A stretch of 64,000 nucleotides of DNA, taken from Pseudorhodoferax sp. Leaf267 (GTDB lineage Bacteria > Pseudomonadota > Gammaproteobacteria > Burkholderiales > Burkholderiaceae_C). The stretch lies in NCBI RefSeq assembly GCF_001422405.1, contig NZ_LMMV01000006.1, positions 1 to 64,000 on the forward strand, read 5' to 3'. This document shows, one piece after another, positions 21,698 through 29,900 of the stretch (its first letter is position 1; each line of letters starts with the position of its first letter). The notes beneath the pieces are model-generated. The model had not been told where the DNA came from, searched no databases, and saw only the letters and a program-made list of their open reading frames with translations. The translations under genes and the position numbers were made by a program.

Positions 21698-21732
21698 AAA
21701 CCCTGTAGAACGATGCTTCTACAGGGTTTTTT
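21698..21732 (+). terminator. Rho-independent terminator of tRNA-Ser
   Basis: AAACCCTGTAGAA pairs with TTCTACAGGGTTT around CGATGC, giving a 13-bp stem followed by a T-run to 21732. It lies 45 bases after the tRNA CCA end. Confidence 0.93.
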
Positions 21733-21918
21733 GTTGTGGGTCCCCACTCCACCACGAAACGTGGCGAGCCGGTCAGCCGACTCGCACGGCCAGTGGAGCA
21801 ACCTGCGCGTGGGTTACGCCTTGTAGGACCTGTCCTCCGTCGATAAATGTGTCAACTCCGTCACATCCTCGACAGTGTTTTTCAAACAAGTTATTGATTC
21901 AAAAGTGTTTTTTGACAC

Positions 21919-21934
21919 TGGCACGGGGCGTGCT
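21919..21934 (+). promoter_or_regulatory. Sigma-54 promoter of the THxN PEP-CTERM gene
   Basis: TGGCAC-GGGGC-GTGCT has a perfect -24 element and a -12 element differing from TTGC by one base, with exact spacing. The -12 GC lies about 41 bases before the ATG at 21974. AGTGTTTTT occurs twice just upstream (from 21874 and 21904), about three helical turns apart; the second copy forms an AGTGT/ACACT inverted pair. These could be activator sites. The stretch 21733-21918 has no gene and is clearly AT-richer than its surroundings. Confidence 0.78.
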
Positions 21935-21973
21935 AAATGTTACCCGTCGTAACAAATTTGGATCAGGAACCCC

Positions 21974-22774
21974 ATGACCCGTACCTTCTCCCGCGTTGCC
22001 ATTGTTATGGCCGCCGCTTGTGCAGTCAACGCAGCGGTCGCTGCACCCATCATGCAGTGGGACTACATCGTCGACAGCGCCTTCAACGTCGATCAGACTT
22101 TTTTCAACGCTGGCCGTGCAGGCAGCAATGGCCTGGCCAGTGCCTTGGAAGTGAGCTGGGGCGTGCAAGGCGGTGACGTCGGCCTCAACCGCAGCGCGCT
22201 GCAGATCTCCAACACCCCGAGCGCCGGCACCCTGGACACCGATGGTGCATCCAAGCTGGCCAATACCTATACGCACATCAACAACGGCGCACTGGGTTTG
22301 AACAGCGTCTCGCTCAAGAGCACGCAGATCGACGCGTCCCTGAGCCTGCGGCCCACCGGCTCTGGCCTGGCCTACGAGGCGTTCACCGCGAACTACACCA
22401 TCAACTTCGCAGAAACGCGCAACGTTGCCGGCACCTGCGCCGTGACGACCTCGGCAGTGCCCTGCGACGACATCTTCGTCCTGAGCGGCTCGCTGAACGA
22501 AACCTTTGACTTCAACGGTTTCCGCTACTTCGTCAGCTTCTTCGCAGCACCGTCGCTGACGGCGCTCGCACCTGAAGTCTGCGCGGCTGCCAACGCAGCA
22601 GCCGGCTGCTTCGGCTTCACCACGCAGGAGTTCCAGGACACGGCCGTGAACTTCAACCTGGTGATCACGAGCCAGGCCATCGAAGTGCCGGAGCCCGCCT
22701 CCATCGCCCTGCTGGGTGTGGGACTGCTGGGCCTGGCCGGCCTGCGCGGCCGCAAGCAAAAGACGAAGGCCTGA
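21974..22774 (+). CDS. THxN family PEP-CTERM protein
   Basis: A 266-residue exported protein. The signal peptide (RVAIVMAAACAVNAAVAAP) is followed by QWDYIVDSAF, the usual opening of THxN-family proteins, and the family-naming motif Thr-His-Ile-Asn occurs in NTYTHINNG. The C-terminal PEP-CTERM signal is VPEPASIALLGVGLLGLAGL plus a basic tail (RGRKQKTKA), so an exosortase should cleave and anchor it. Four cysteines in the body may form disulfides. It stands alone between a sigma-54 promoter and its own terminator, 5 kb from the other PEP-CTERM gene. Confidence 0.92.
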   Translation: MTRTFSRVAIVMAAACAVNAAVAAPIMQWDYIVDSAFNVDQTFFNAGRAGSNGLASALEVSWGVQGGDVGLNRSALQISNTPSAGTLDTDGASKLANTYTHINNGALGLNSVSLKSTQIDASLSLRPTGSGLAYEAFTANYTINFAETRNVAGTCAVTTSAVPCDDIFVLSGSLNETFDFNGFRYFVSFFAAPSLTALAPEVCAAANAAAGCFGFTTQEFQDTAVNFNLVITSQAIEVPEPASIALLGVGLLGLAGLRGRKQKTKA

Positions 22775-22791
22775 GTTCTTCGCCTCCCATG

Positions 22792-22815
22792 AAACCCGCT
22801 TCGGCGGGTTTTTTT
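22792..22815 (+). terminator. Rho-independent terminator after the THxN PEP-CTERM gene
   Basis: AAACCCGC-TTCG-GCGGGTTT with a UUCG tetraloop and a following T-run, 17 bases past the stop. Confidence 0.95.
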
Positions 22816-22884
22816 ATTGCTGTACCTTCCGTCGCACCTGCAGATGCTTTCAGGGTCGCGACAGGCACCGCCAGGGGCGAGCGC

Positions 22885-22954
22885 CGACACAGTCGCGCCA
22901 CGATGGGTGGCGTGCCCGCAACACGCCGGGGCCAATCGTGGCGCAACTGTGTCG
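22885..22954. repeat. Long imperfect inverted repeat (23-bp arms)
   Basis: The left arm 22885-22907 and right arm 22932-22954 are complementary at 21 of 23 positions (core GACACAG and GCGCCACGAT). The 24-base loop contains its own GGCGTG/CACGCC hairpin. The element lies in a 240-base non-coding gap after the PEP-CTERM terminator and before a small lipoprotein gene. A related half-copy, TGGCGCAACGCTGTGTCGCC, occurs at 54126-54145. It has no U-run, so it is not a simple terminator. Confidence 0.7.
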
Positions 22955-23054
22955 CCAGAGGATTGGCTGGCCTGCGGTGCGCATTAGTTGCCATCAGGGT
23001 TTCTCCCAGCCTGAAAAATCAACGCATCGACAGCCCATCCTTGCGAGATTCACC

Positions 23055-23249
23055 ATGCAGCGACACCTCATCAAGACAGCCGCTCTCCTGGTCCTGGTCG
23101 CTGCCTTCCTGCCCGGCTGCGGCGGTGGCGAAGACAGCGACGGGTTCGCCGAAGCCACCGCGTTGGAAATGGAGAGCTACGAGGCGCCGAGCCGAGGCCC
23201 CGAATGGCTCAGACCGCCCGCCGACGCCAGTGTGGCCGATCAAGTCTGA
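23055..23249 (+). CDS. Small lipoprotein of unknown function
   Basis: A 64-residue ORF starts MQRHLIKTAALLVLVAAFLP and has a lipobox ending in Leu-Pro-Gly-Cys (Cys22), followed by a short acidic, Pro-rich tail (GGGEDSDGFAEATALEMESY...). This is a signal-peptidase II substrate of 43 mature residues. I do not recognise a family. GCGAGATTCACC precedes the ATG, so the ribosome site is weak. It stands alone, downstream of the inverted repeat and convergent with uspA. Confidence 0.7.
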   Translation: MQRHLIKTAALLVLVAAFLPGCGGGEDSDGFAEATALEMESYEAPSRGPEWLRPPADASVADQV

Positions 23250-23272
23250 GCCGCAGCGAGCTGCATGGCAGC

Positions 23273-23719
23273 CTAGGCTTCGCTGCCGCGCACCACCAGC
23301 ACCGGCACGCGCGCGTCCTGCAGCACACGCTGGGTCACGCTGCCCAGCAGCAGTTTCTCGATGCCGCGCCTGCCGTGCGAGCCCATGACGATCAGGTCGG
23401 CGCCACAGGTCTTCGCCGTCGCCAGGATGCCTTCCTCAGCCGCGTGGCCGTCCACGACGGCGGAATCACTCTGCAGCCCTGCGGCCGTGACGATCTCGGT
23501 TGCCGCATGCAGCGCGTTGTTGGCGTTCGACGTGGCCGCCGACAGATAGTCGGCCTGGCCCAGGGCGTAGTCGGCCCCCGCACCCAGGAACGGGTAGGGG
23601 TCGATCACATGGACGAGGAACAAGGTGGAACCGAAGGCCTTGGCCACGGTGACGGCCTGGCGCAAGGCGTTGAGCGCGCTCTGCGAGCCGTCGACGGGAA
23701 CGAGGATCTGCTGGTACAT
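23273..23719 (-). CDS. Universal stress protein, UspA family
   Basis: A 148-residue single-domain Usp. It opens MYQQILVPVDGSQSALNALR, the first beta strand of the fold, and ends with the ATP-binding loop IVMGSHGRRGIEKLLLGSVT followed by QRVLQDARVPVLVV. The G-2x-G-9x-G(S/T) signature is complete, so nucleotide binding is expected. It stands alone between the small lipoprotein gene (convergent) and the 2OG oxygenase. Confidence 0.95.
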   Translation of the reverse strand: MYQQILVPVDGSQSALNALRQAVTVAKAFGSTLFLVHVIDPYPFLGAGADYALGQADYLSAATSNANNALHAATEIVTAAGLQSDSAVVDGHAAEEGILATAKTCGADLIVMGSHGRRGIEKLLLGSVTQRVLQDARVPVLVVRGSEA

Positions 23720-23815
23720 GCTGGCGTCCTTTTCCGGGAAAGACAGCGGCGCCGATGCCGCCGCAGCCAGTCTAGGAAATCGCCAGCCACCAGGCTGTAG
23801 GACCGCACCCGCGAT

Positions 23816-24559
23816 TCAGACGCCCTGGAAACCGCCGGCCCGGAAGGTCAGCACCAAGGTGTCGCGCCAACCGCCCTGCTCCAGCGGCTGGATCGGCGTG
23901 GACTCGTGGATCACGCGTGCGTCGTCCAGGAACAGCAGCGACCAAGGCTCGGTGAGCGTGAAACGCTGGCCTTTCGGCCCCTCGGCCTCGAATACGCGCG
24001 TCTCGCCGCCCTTGATGCCGTGGCGGCCGATCAGCAGCACGGCCACGAAGTCCACGCCATCGCGGTGCGCGCCTTCGGGCGTGGGCCGGCCGATGCCGTC
24101 GGTGGTGTCGATGCGGAACTGGTGTGCCTCCACGTACCAGGGCGTGCCGGCCTGCCCGCGCAGCGCCGAGCACAGGTTGCCCAGGCCCACCAGCAGCTGG
24201 CGCCAGGCAGGCTGCAGCACGTCGCTGGCGTGCATGGGTTCGAACCAGCGTTCCATGCCGCCATGCAGTGCGTTGTAGGCTACGGGCTGCCAGTGCGCAC
24301 GGTGCGCGACCTGGTTCAGCGTGTCGGCCTGGACCACGAAACAGGAATGGCGGCGGCGCCGGTAGCGTCCGCCGTCCTTCAGGTAACCGTCGGGCGGCAA
24401 GTCGGCCCAGCCGGGCTCCAGCGGGCGCAGCGCGGCCGGCGTGCAGCCCGCCAGCTCGCAGACGGCCGCCGTGCCGAGCACGGCATAGCCTTGTTGGCGG
24501 ACGACCGCCACGGCCTCGGCCGATGAGGTCAGGGAAGGGGCAAGAATGGGTGTGGTCAT
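23816..24559 (-). CDS. 2-oxoglutarate/Fe(II)-dependent oxygenase (2OG-Fe_Oxy_2/BsmA-like)
   Basis: A 247-residue protein. The facial triad is visible as His-x-Asp in PEGAHRDGVDFVAVLLIGRH and a distal His in DDARVIHESTPI; the conserved 2OG arginine is probably in GGWRDTLVLTFR. The GGETRVFE segment between them fits family 2OG-Fe_Oxy_2, which includes BsmA and L-isoleucine 4-dioxygenase, so a free amino acid or small metabolite is a plausible substrate. The start at 24559 overlaps the DUF3325 stop (ATGA), placing it as the last gene of the Fur-linked PepSY operon. Confidence 0.85.
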   Translation of the reverse strand: MTTPILAPSLTSSAEAVAVVRQQGYAVLGTAAVCELAGCTPAALRPLEPGWADLPPDGYLKDGGRYRRRRHSCFVVQADTLNQVAHRAHWQPVAYNALHGGMERWFEPMHASDVLQPAWRQLLVGLGNLCSALRGQAGTPWYVEAHQFRIDTTDGIGRPTPEGAHRDGVDFVAVLLIGRHGIKGGETRVFEAEGPKGQRFTLTEPWSLLFLDDARVIHESTPIQPLEQGGWRDTLVLTFRAGGFQGV

Positions 24560-24888
24560 GGCGTCGCTCGGGCCGATGGTACCCAAGCCACCAGTGGCGC
24601 AAGCAGGCGCGGCCGCCAGCTCAACGTGAGCGCTATGGCGATCGCGGCAGCGGCCAGGCTCATGGTCCAGACCAGTGAGGCCATGGAGCCATGGTCCACG
24701 GCCAGGCACAGCAGCAGCGCGCCGGCGAGCGTTAGGGCGCCGAGCACGCGCAACAGACGCACGCCACCTGGCGCCGGCACGGTGCCGCCGCGCACCTGCG
24801 CCCAATGCACGTCCATCGCCAGGGCCAGCCAAGCCAGGCCCAGCGCGTTGGCGGCCACGGCCGCCGCGACCATCAGCGACTCAGGCAC
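24556..24888 (-). CDS. DUF3325 small membrane protein
   Basis: A 110-residue integral membrane protein with three or four helices (SLMVAAAVAANALGLAWLAL; VLGALTLAGALLLCLAV; LVWTMSLAAAAIAIALTLSW). This is the DUF3325 partner that accompanies PepSY-associated membrane proteins in iron-uptake operons. It overlaps the PepSY gene by eight bases upstream and the oxygenase by four bases downstream. The start MDVHWAQVRGG appears internally; the listed start keeps the first helix. Confidence 0.82.
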   Translation of the reverse strand: MPESLMVAAAVAANALGLAWLALAMDVHWAQVRGGTVPAPGGVRLLRVLGALTLAGALLLCLAVDHGSMASLVWTMSLAAAAIAIALTLSWRPRLLAPLVAWVPSARATP

Positions 24889-26542
24889 GGGCCGCTCCCA
24901 CGGCCGTGCCGCGCGGCACCGCGCCCTGCGCCCGGCTTCGCAGCCGGCGCGCGGCCACCACCGCGAGCGCAGCGCCGGCCAGCATCACGAGGTCGACACC
25001 GGCCACGGGCCAATAGCCGTCGGCGATGGTGCGCAGCAGATGGTCGCCCGTGGTCACCCAGTTCAGCAGCACGGCTGCCACGGCCAGCGTCGCCACCGCC
25101 CAGCTCTGCTCGCCCCAGGCGGGTGCCATGCCGCCGTCGGCCACGGGAGCCGTGCGCCAGATGCCATGTGCAAAGGCCAGCAGCCATGCGCCCCAGAAGG
25201 TGTACTGCTCCCAGTCGCCGCGGGCCGGCAGGTCCACCGGCAGCACGCGGTTGGCGATGAGCATGACCAGGGCCGCGCAGAGCATGCCGGTCACGGTGCT
25301 GACCGCGAAGGCATCGACCCAGCGCGCCCCGCTCACGCCCTGCTTGGCGTGCTGGCGCTTGCGCTTCTCGACGAAGAAGATGAAGCCCGTGGCGATGCAG
25401 ACGCAGCCCGACAGGCCGCCGATGAAATACAGCCAGCGCAGCGTCCAGTGCCGGAAGTGCTGCAGGTGCAGGCCGGTCAGGAAGTTGTTGATGCCGGCCA
25501 CGGCCGTCACGGGCGGGTCTTCGTGCAGCAACCTGCCGGTGGCGGCCTGGTAGTGGATGCCCTCGCCCGTCAGCGTCACGCGGTCGGTGCCGGCCCGGTA
25601 GACGCTGACGTAGGCGTTGTCATGGCCTACGTGCTGCACGTTGAGGAACCCGACCTCCCCGGCCATGCCCTTGGCCGCCCAGCGGCGCTGCGCATCGGCC
25701 ACCATGGCATCGACCGAGGCCAGCGTGCCGGGCACGCCCGAGGCCTTGGCCGGCAGGCCGGTCTGCGTGGCCTCGTGCTGCTCGTGCAGTTCGTGCAACG
25801 GCGCCAGCTGCGTGTGCGTGATCGGGAAGTAGGTCCCACCGAAGATCACCAGGCCCGAGAAGGCGAAGATGAAGTGGAACGGCAGCGCCACGACGCCGGT
25901 CAGGTTGTGCAGGTCCAGCGTGCTGCGCTGCGTGTGCTTCTTCGGGCGGAAGGTGAAGAACTCGCGAAAGAGCTTGCGGTGCATGACCACGCCGCTGACC
26001 AGCGCCACCAGCATGACCAGCGCGGCGAAGCCGACGATCCAGGTGCCCAGGTTCATCCACTGCCAGTTCAGGCTGTAGTGCAGCGGATAGAAGAACTGGC
26101 TGCCGATCTTGAGCCGGTCGTCCGACAGCGATCGGCCCGAACGCGGGTCGATGGTGCGCGTGCCGAAGATGCTGTCGTCCGGGTCCTTGGCGTTCGGCAG
26201 CTCGAAGCCCACGAACACGCTGAGCACCGGGTCGCGGTGCGTGGTGTAGGCGCCGTAGCGCTGCGCAGCAAAGCTGGTGGCCATGGACCCGTTCACGCGC
26301 GAGCGGGCCTGCTCGATGGCGTCGGGCAGCGGCTTGATGTCCTGGAACACGGGAAGCAGCATGCGGTCGAACGAGGGCATGGGCTGCGGCGCGAAGCGCG
26401 ACTCGGGGATGGCCCAGCGGTCGATCTCGCGGTCGAACACCGACAGCGCACCGAAGAAGAAGACGGCCATCAGCACGAAACCCAGCACCAGCCCGAACCA
26501 GGTGTGCAGCCAGGCCATGGACAGGCGGAAATTCTGGAACAT
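24881..26542 (-). CDS. PepSY-associated membrane protein (siderophore-iron reductase type)
   Basis: A 553-residue inner-membrane protein starting MFQNFRLSMAWLHTWFGLVL. This first helix with conserved His (WLHTWFGL) and the later GVVMHRKLFREFFTFRP and LDLHNLTGVVALPFHF segments are characteristic of the PepSY_TM family, whose paired histidines probably bind heme. Periplasmic loops lie between helices, and the last third has three or four helices. Members such as FoxB-like or FhuF-like reductases release iron from siderophores at the inner membrane. It is the second gene of a DUF3649-PepSY-DUF3325-oxygenase operon. Confidence 0.88.
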   Translation of the reverse strand: MFQNFRLSMAWLHTWFGLVLGFVLMAVFFFGALSVFDREIDRWAIPESRFAPQPMPSFDRMLLPVFQDIKPLPDAIEQARSRVNGSMATSFAAQRYGAYTTHRDPVLSVFVGFELPNAKDPDDSIFGTRTIDPRSGRSLSDDRLKIGSQFFYPLHYSLNWQWMNLGTWIVGFAALVMLVALVSGVVMHRKLFREFFTFRPKKHTQRSTLDLHNLTGVVALPFHFIFAFSGLVIFGGTYFPITHTQLAPLHELHEQHEATQTGLPAKASGVPGTLASVDAMVADAQRRWAAKGMAGEVGFLNVQHVGHDNAYVSVYRAGTDRVTLTGEGIHYQAATGRLLHEDPPVTAVAGINNFLTGLHLQHFRHWTLRWLYFIGGLSGCVCIATGFIFFVEKRKRQHAKQGVSGARWVDAFAVSTVTGMLCAALVMLIANRVLPVDLPARGDWEQYTFWGAWLLAFAHGIWRTAPVADGGMAPAWGEQSWAVATLAVAAVLLNWVTTGDHLLRTIADGYWPVAGVDLVMLAGAALAVVAARRLRSRAQGAVPRGTAVGAARA

Positions 26543-26554
26543 GTGTCGCCCCCC

Positions 26555-26851
26555 TCAGACCAACGCGCGCTGCACGAGCCAGGCCACGCCTGTCATCGCC
26601 GCGCCGCCACCGGCCAGCACCGCCCACACCCGCGCCAGGCTGCCGGCCGCGAAGGACCAGCAGAACAGGCCCAGGAACAGCAGGAAGCCGATCATGGTGC
26701 TCAGCGACTCGGCGTCGTGGAATGGCATGCCAGCCGCGAACAGCAGCGCGATGCTGGCGGCCATGAAGCCCCAGGTGAAGGCGTAGCCGCCCAGCGTGCC
26801 AGCGGCGATGCGTGACGCGATGTGCAGGCGGGACAAAGGGCGGAAAGCCAT
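26555..26851 (-). CDS. DUF3649 small membrane protein
   Basis: A 98-residue protein with three membrane helices (GGYAFTWGFMAASIALLFAA; MIGFLLFLGLFCWSFAAGSL; WAVLAGGGAAMTGVAWLV). The RIAAGTLGGYAF opening is that of DUF3649, a family that occurs with PepSY and DUF3325 genes in ferric-siderophore operons. It is the first gene of the unit; a Fur-like box lies 22 bases upstream of its ATG. Its function is not known beyond the association. Confidence 0.82.
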   Translation of the reverse strand: MAFRPLSRLHIASRIAAGTLGGYAFTWGFMAASIALLFAAGMPFHDAESLSTMIGFLLFLGLFCWSFAAGSLARVWAVLAGGGAAMTGVAWLVQRALV

Positions 26852-26872
26852 GGTCGATCCACTTCGCTATTT

Positions 26873-26891
26873 GAGAGTGGTTCGCATTATC
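26873..26891 (-). promoter_or_regulatory. Fur-box-like operator of the PepSY operon
   Basis: On the minus strand GATAATGCGAACCACTCTC matches the 19-base Fur consensus GATAATGATAATCATTATC at 14 positions, including the full first heptamer. It lies 22-40 bases upstream of the DUF3649 ATG, in the 58-base gap after the glucan synthase gene, an ideal place for repression by Fe-Fur. Confidence 0.65.
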
Positions 26892-26909
26892 GCCGACGCC
26901 GCCGCGCCT

Positions 26910-29900
26910 TCAGATCGTCAGCAGCAGGCGGTGCGCGCCCCCATCCAGCGCCACGCGGGCGCCCTGCGCGGCGTCCAGCAGCGTCTCGTCGTCCAGCAGC
27001 GCCGCCGTGATGCCGCGGCCACTCCGCGAGGCATGCAGCACGCGCACGGCGTACACCGTGCCCTCGATGCGCAGCGTCATCTCGAACATCGGCCAGTCGG
27101 CGTGCAGGCAGGGGTCGATGACCAGCGTCGCGCCCTCGCGCCGCAGCCCCAGGATGCCCTCCACGCCCGCCCGGTACATCCACGCGGCCGAGCCCGTGTA
27201 CCAGCTCCAGCCGCCGCGGCCCTGGTGCGGCGCCACGGCATAGACGTCGGCGGCCACCACGTACGGCTCCACGCGGTACAGCGCCGCGGCCTCGGGCGTC
27301 AGCGCGTGGTGGATCGGGTTCACGAGCCGAAAGAGCTCGGTCGCGCGGTCGCCGTCGCCCTGCTGCGCGAAGGCCAGGATGGCCCACATGGCGGCGTGGC
27401 TGTACTGCCCGCCGTTCTCGCGCACGCCGGGCGGGTAGCCCTGGATGTAGCCGGGGTCGCGCGCCCCCTTGTCGAACGGTGGCGCCAGCAACAGCACGAG
27501 CTGCTCGGCCGGCAGCACCAGGTGCCGGGCCAGCGCGTCCATGGCCTGCGCGGCGCGCTGCGGGTCGGCCGCGCCGGACAGCACGGCCCAGGCCTGGGCG
27601 ATGGCGTCGATGCGGCATTCGGCGTTGCCGTCGGCGCCCAGCCAGCTGCCGTCGTCGAAAGTGGCGCGCCGGTACCAGGCGCCGTCCCAGGCCCCGCGCT
27701 CGATGGCGGCGCGCACGGACTCGGCATGCGCACGCCAGCGCGCGGCGCGTGCGTCGTCGCGGCCGTTGGCCAGCGGTGCGAACAGCGCAATGGTGCGCAC
27801 CAGCAGCCAGCCCAGCCACACGCTTTCGCCGCGGCCCTCGGCGCCGACACGGTTCATGCCGTCGTTCCAGTCGCCGGTGCCGATCAGCGGCAGGCCCAGC
27901 GTGCCGGTGAGCGCCAGGCACTGGTCCAGCCCGCGCGCGCAATGCTCGAACAGCGAGGCCGGCTGCCCGGCCGGCTGCGGCTGGAAGAAAGCGTCGTGCT
28001 CGCCGGGTTGGAGCGCCGGGCCGTCGAGGAAGTCGAGCGGCTCGTCCAGCACGGCGGCGTCGCCTGACACCCGGATGTAGTGCGCCGCGGCATAGGCCAG
28101 CCACACGCGGTCGTCAGAGATGCGCGTGCGCACGCCCTGGCCCGAATGCGGCAGCCACCAGTGCTGCACGTCGCCCTCGACGAACTGGCGGCCCGCCGCG
28201 CGCAGCAATTGCGCGCGCGCCGTGGCGGGCTGCGTGAAGCCCAGCGCCATGCTGTCCTGCAGCTGGTCGCGAAAGCCGTAGGCGCCGCTCGCCTGGTAGA
28301 ACGCCGCGCGCGCCCACAGCCGGCAGGCGATGGTCTGGTAGAGCAGCCAGCCGTTGAGCAGGATGTCCATGGCGCGGTCCGGCGTCTTGACCTGCACCGC
28401 CCCTAGCGTGCTGCGCCAATGCGCCTGCACCTCGGCCAGCACGGCGTCCAGGTCGGCGGCGCGGTAGCGTGCGATCAGGGCCTGGGCGTCTTCCAGCGAC
28501 GCGCCCTGCCCCAGCACGGCGACGACCTCGATGGTGGCGCCGGGTGCCAGGTCCACCACGCATTGCAGCGCCGCGCATGGGTCCAGCCCGGCACCGGTCG
28601 CGCCCGACAGCGAAGCCCGCGCCAGCAGCGCGGCGGGTGCGGCCAGGCTGCCGTTGCGGCCCAGGAACTCGCTGCGGTCGGCCGTCCACGCGGTCTGGCG
28701 GCCACGCAGGTCGGCGAAGGCCACGCGGCCGGGGAAGGCCAGGCCCCAGGGCTTGTGCGCCAGCAGCGCGCCGCTGGCCGCGTCCACCGCGGTCACGATG
28801 AACGGGGCCGAGGCGCCGCGCGAAGTGCCCAGCACCCATTCCGCATAGGCCGTGACCGACAGGCGCCGTGGCTGGTCGCTGCGGTTGTGCAGCTTCAAGC
28901 GCGAGATCTTCACCGGGTCGGCCAGCGGCACGTATTGCAGCAGCTCCACCGCGATGCCCTGCGTGGTGTGCAGGAAGCGGCTGAAGCCGTGGCCGTGCCG
29001 CGCCTCGTAGCAGCCGGCGCCACGCACGGGCTGGGCGGTGGGCGTCCACAGCGCGCCGCTGGCCTCGTCGCGCACATAGAAGGCCTCGCCGGGCGGATCG
29101 CTCACGGGGTCGTTGGACCAGGGCGTGAGCTGGTTGTCTCGGCTGTTGGCGCACCAGGTGGCGCCGCTGCCCTCGGTCGATGCGTGGAAGCCGAAGCCCG
29201 GGTTGGCGATGACGTTGATCCACGGCGCGGGCGTGGCCTGGCCGGCGTGCAGGCGCACCACGTATTCGCGCCCGTCGTCGGCAAAGCCGCCCAGGCCGTT
29301 GAAGAATTCCAGCGCATCGGCGTCGGGCACCGTGGGTTCCCCCTGCTCCTGCACGGGTGCGGCGGGCTCCGGCGACGCCACCGGCCGCGGCGCGGGCAAG
29401 CGTGCCAGCCGGTCGGCGATGGCGCCATGCCGCGCCACCAGCTCCACGCGCGCGGCGGCCTGCAGCAGGGCGCGGGCGCTGCTGCCCATGAGATCGGCGC
29501 GCAGCACATGCACGGCGCCCTGTACCAGGCCCGCACCCAGGCGCGGCCGGGCCTGGCTGCTGCGCACGGCGGTTTCGATGGCGATCTGCAGGTCCTGCAC
29601 ATACGAGCTGGCGCGTTCGTTCACGATCACCAGGTCCACGCCGACCTGCTTCATGCCCCAGTACTCGTGCGCGCGCAGCGCCTGGCGCACCTGGGCCAGG
29701 TCCTCCATGTCGTCGATGCGCAGCAGCACGAGGGGCAGGTCGCCCGACACGGCATGCGGCCACAGGCCGGACTGCGCCCCTGCACCGCGCAGCAGTGTGT
29801 CGGCTGGCGCGCGCAGGCGCCGGTCGGCGTACAGCAGCGGCGCGGCCAGGCGCTGGAAGTCGGCCGCCTCGTCGGCGTCCACGCCCAGGTGGCGCAGCTG

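Noticed and set aside
21613-21801. A 62-codon minus-strand ORF ending AEQAGFEPAEGY
   Set aside because: Its C-terminal part is the reverse complement of tRNA-Ser, a common false gene call.
21563-21960. An integration site or genomic island at tRNA-Ser
   Set aside because: I find no integrase, no direct repeat of the tRNA 3' end and no change in gene content that would mark an island.
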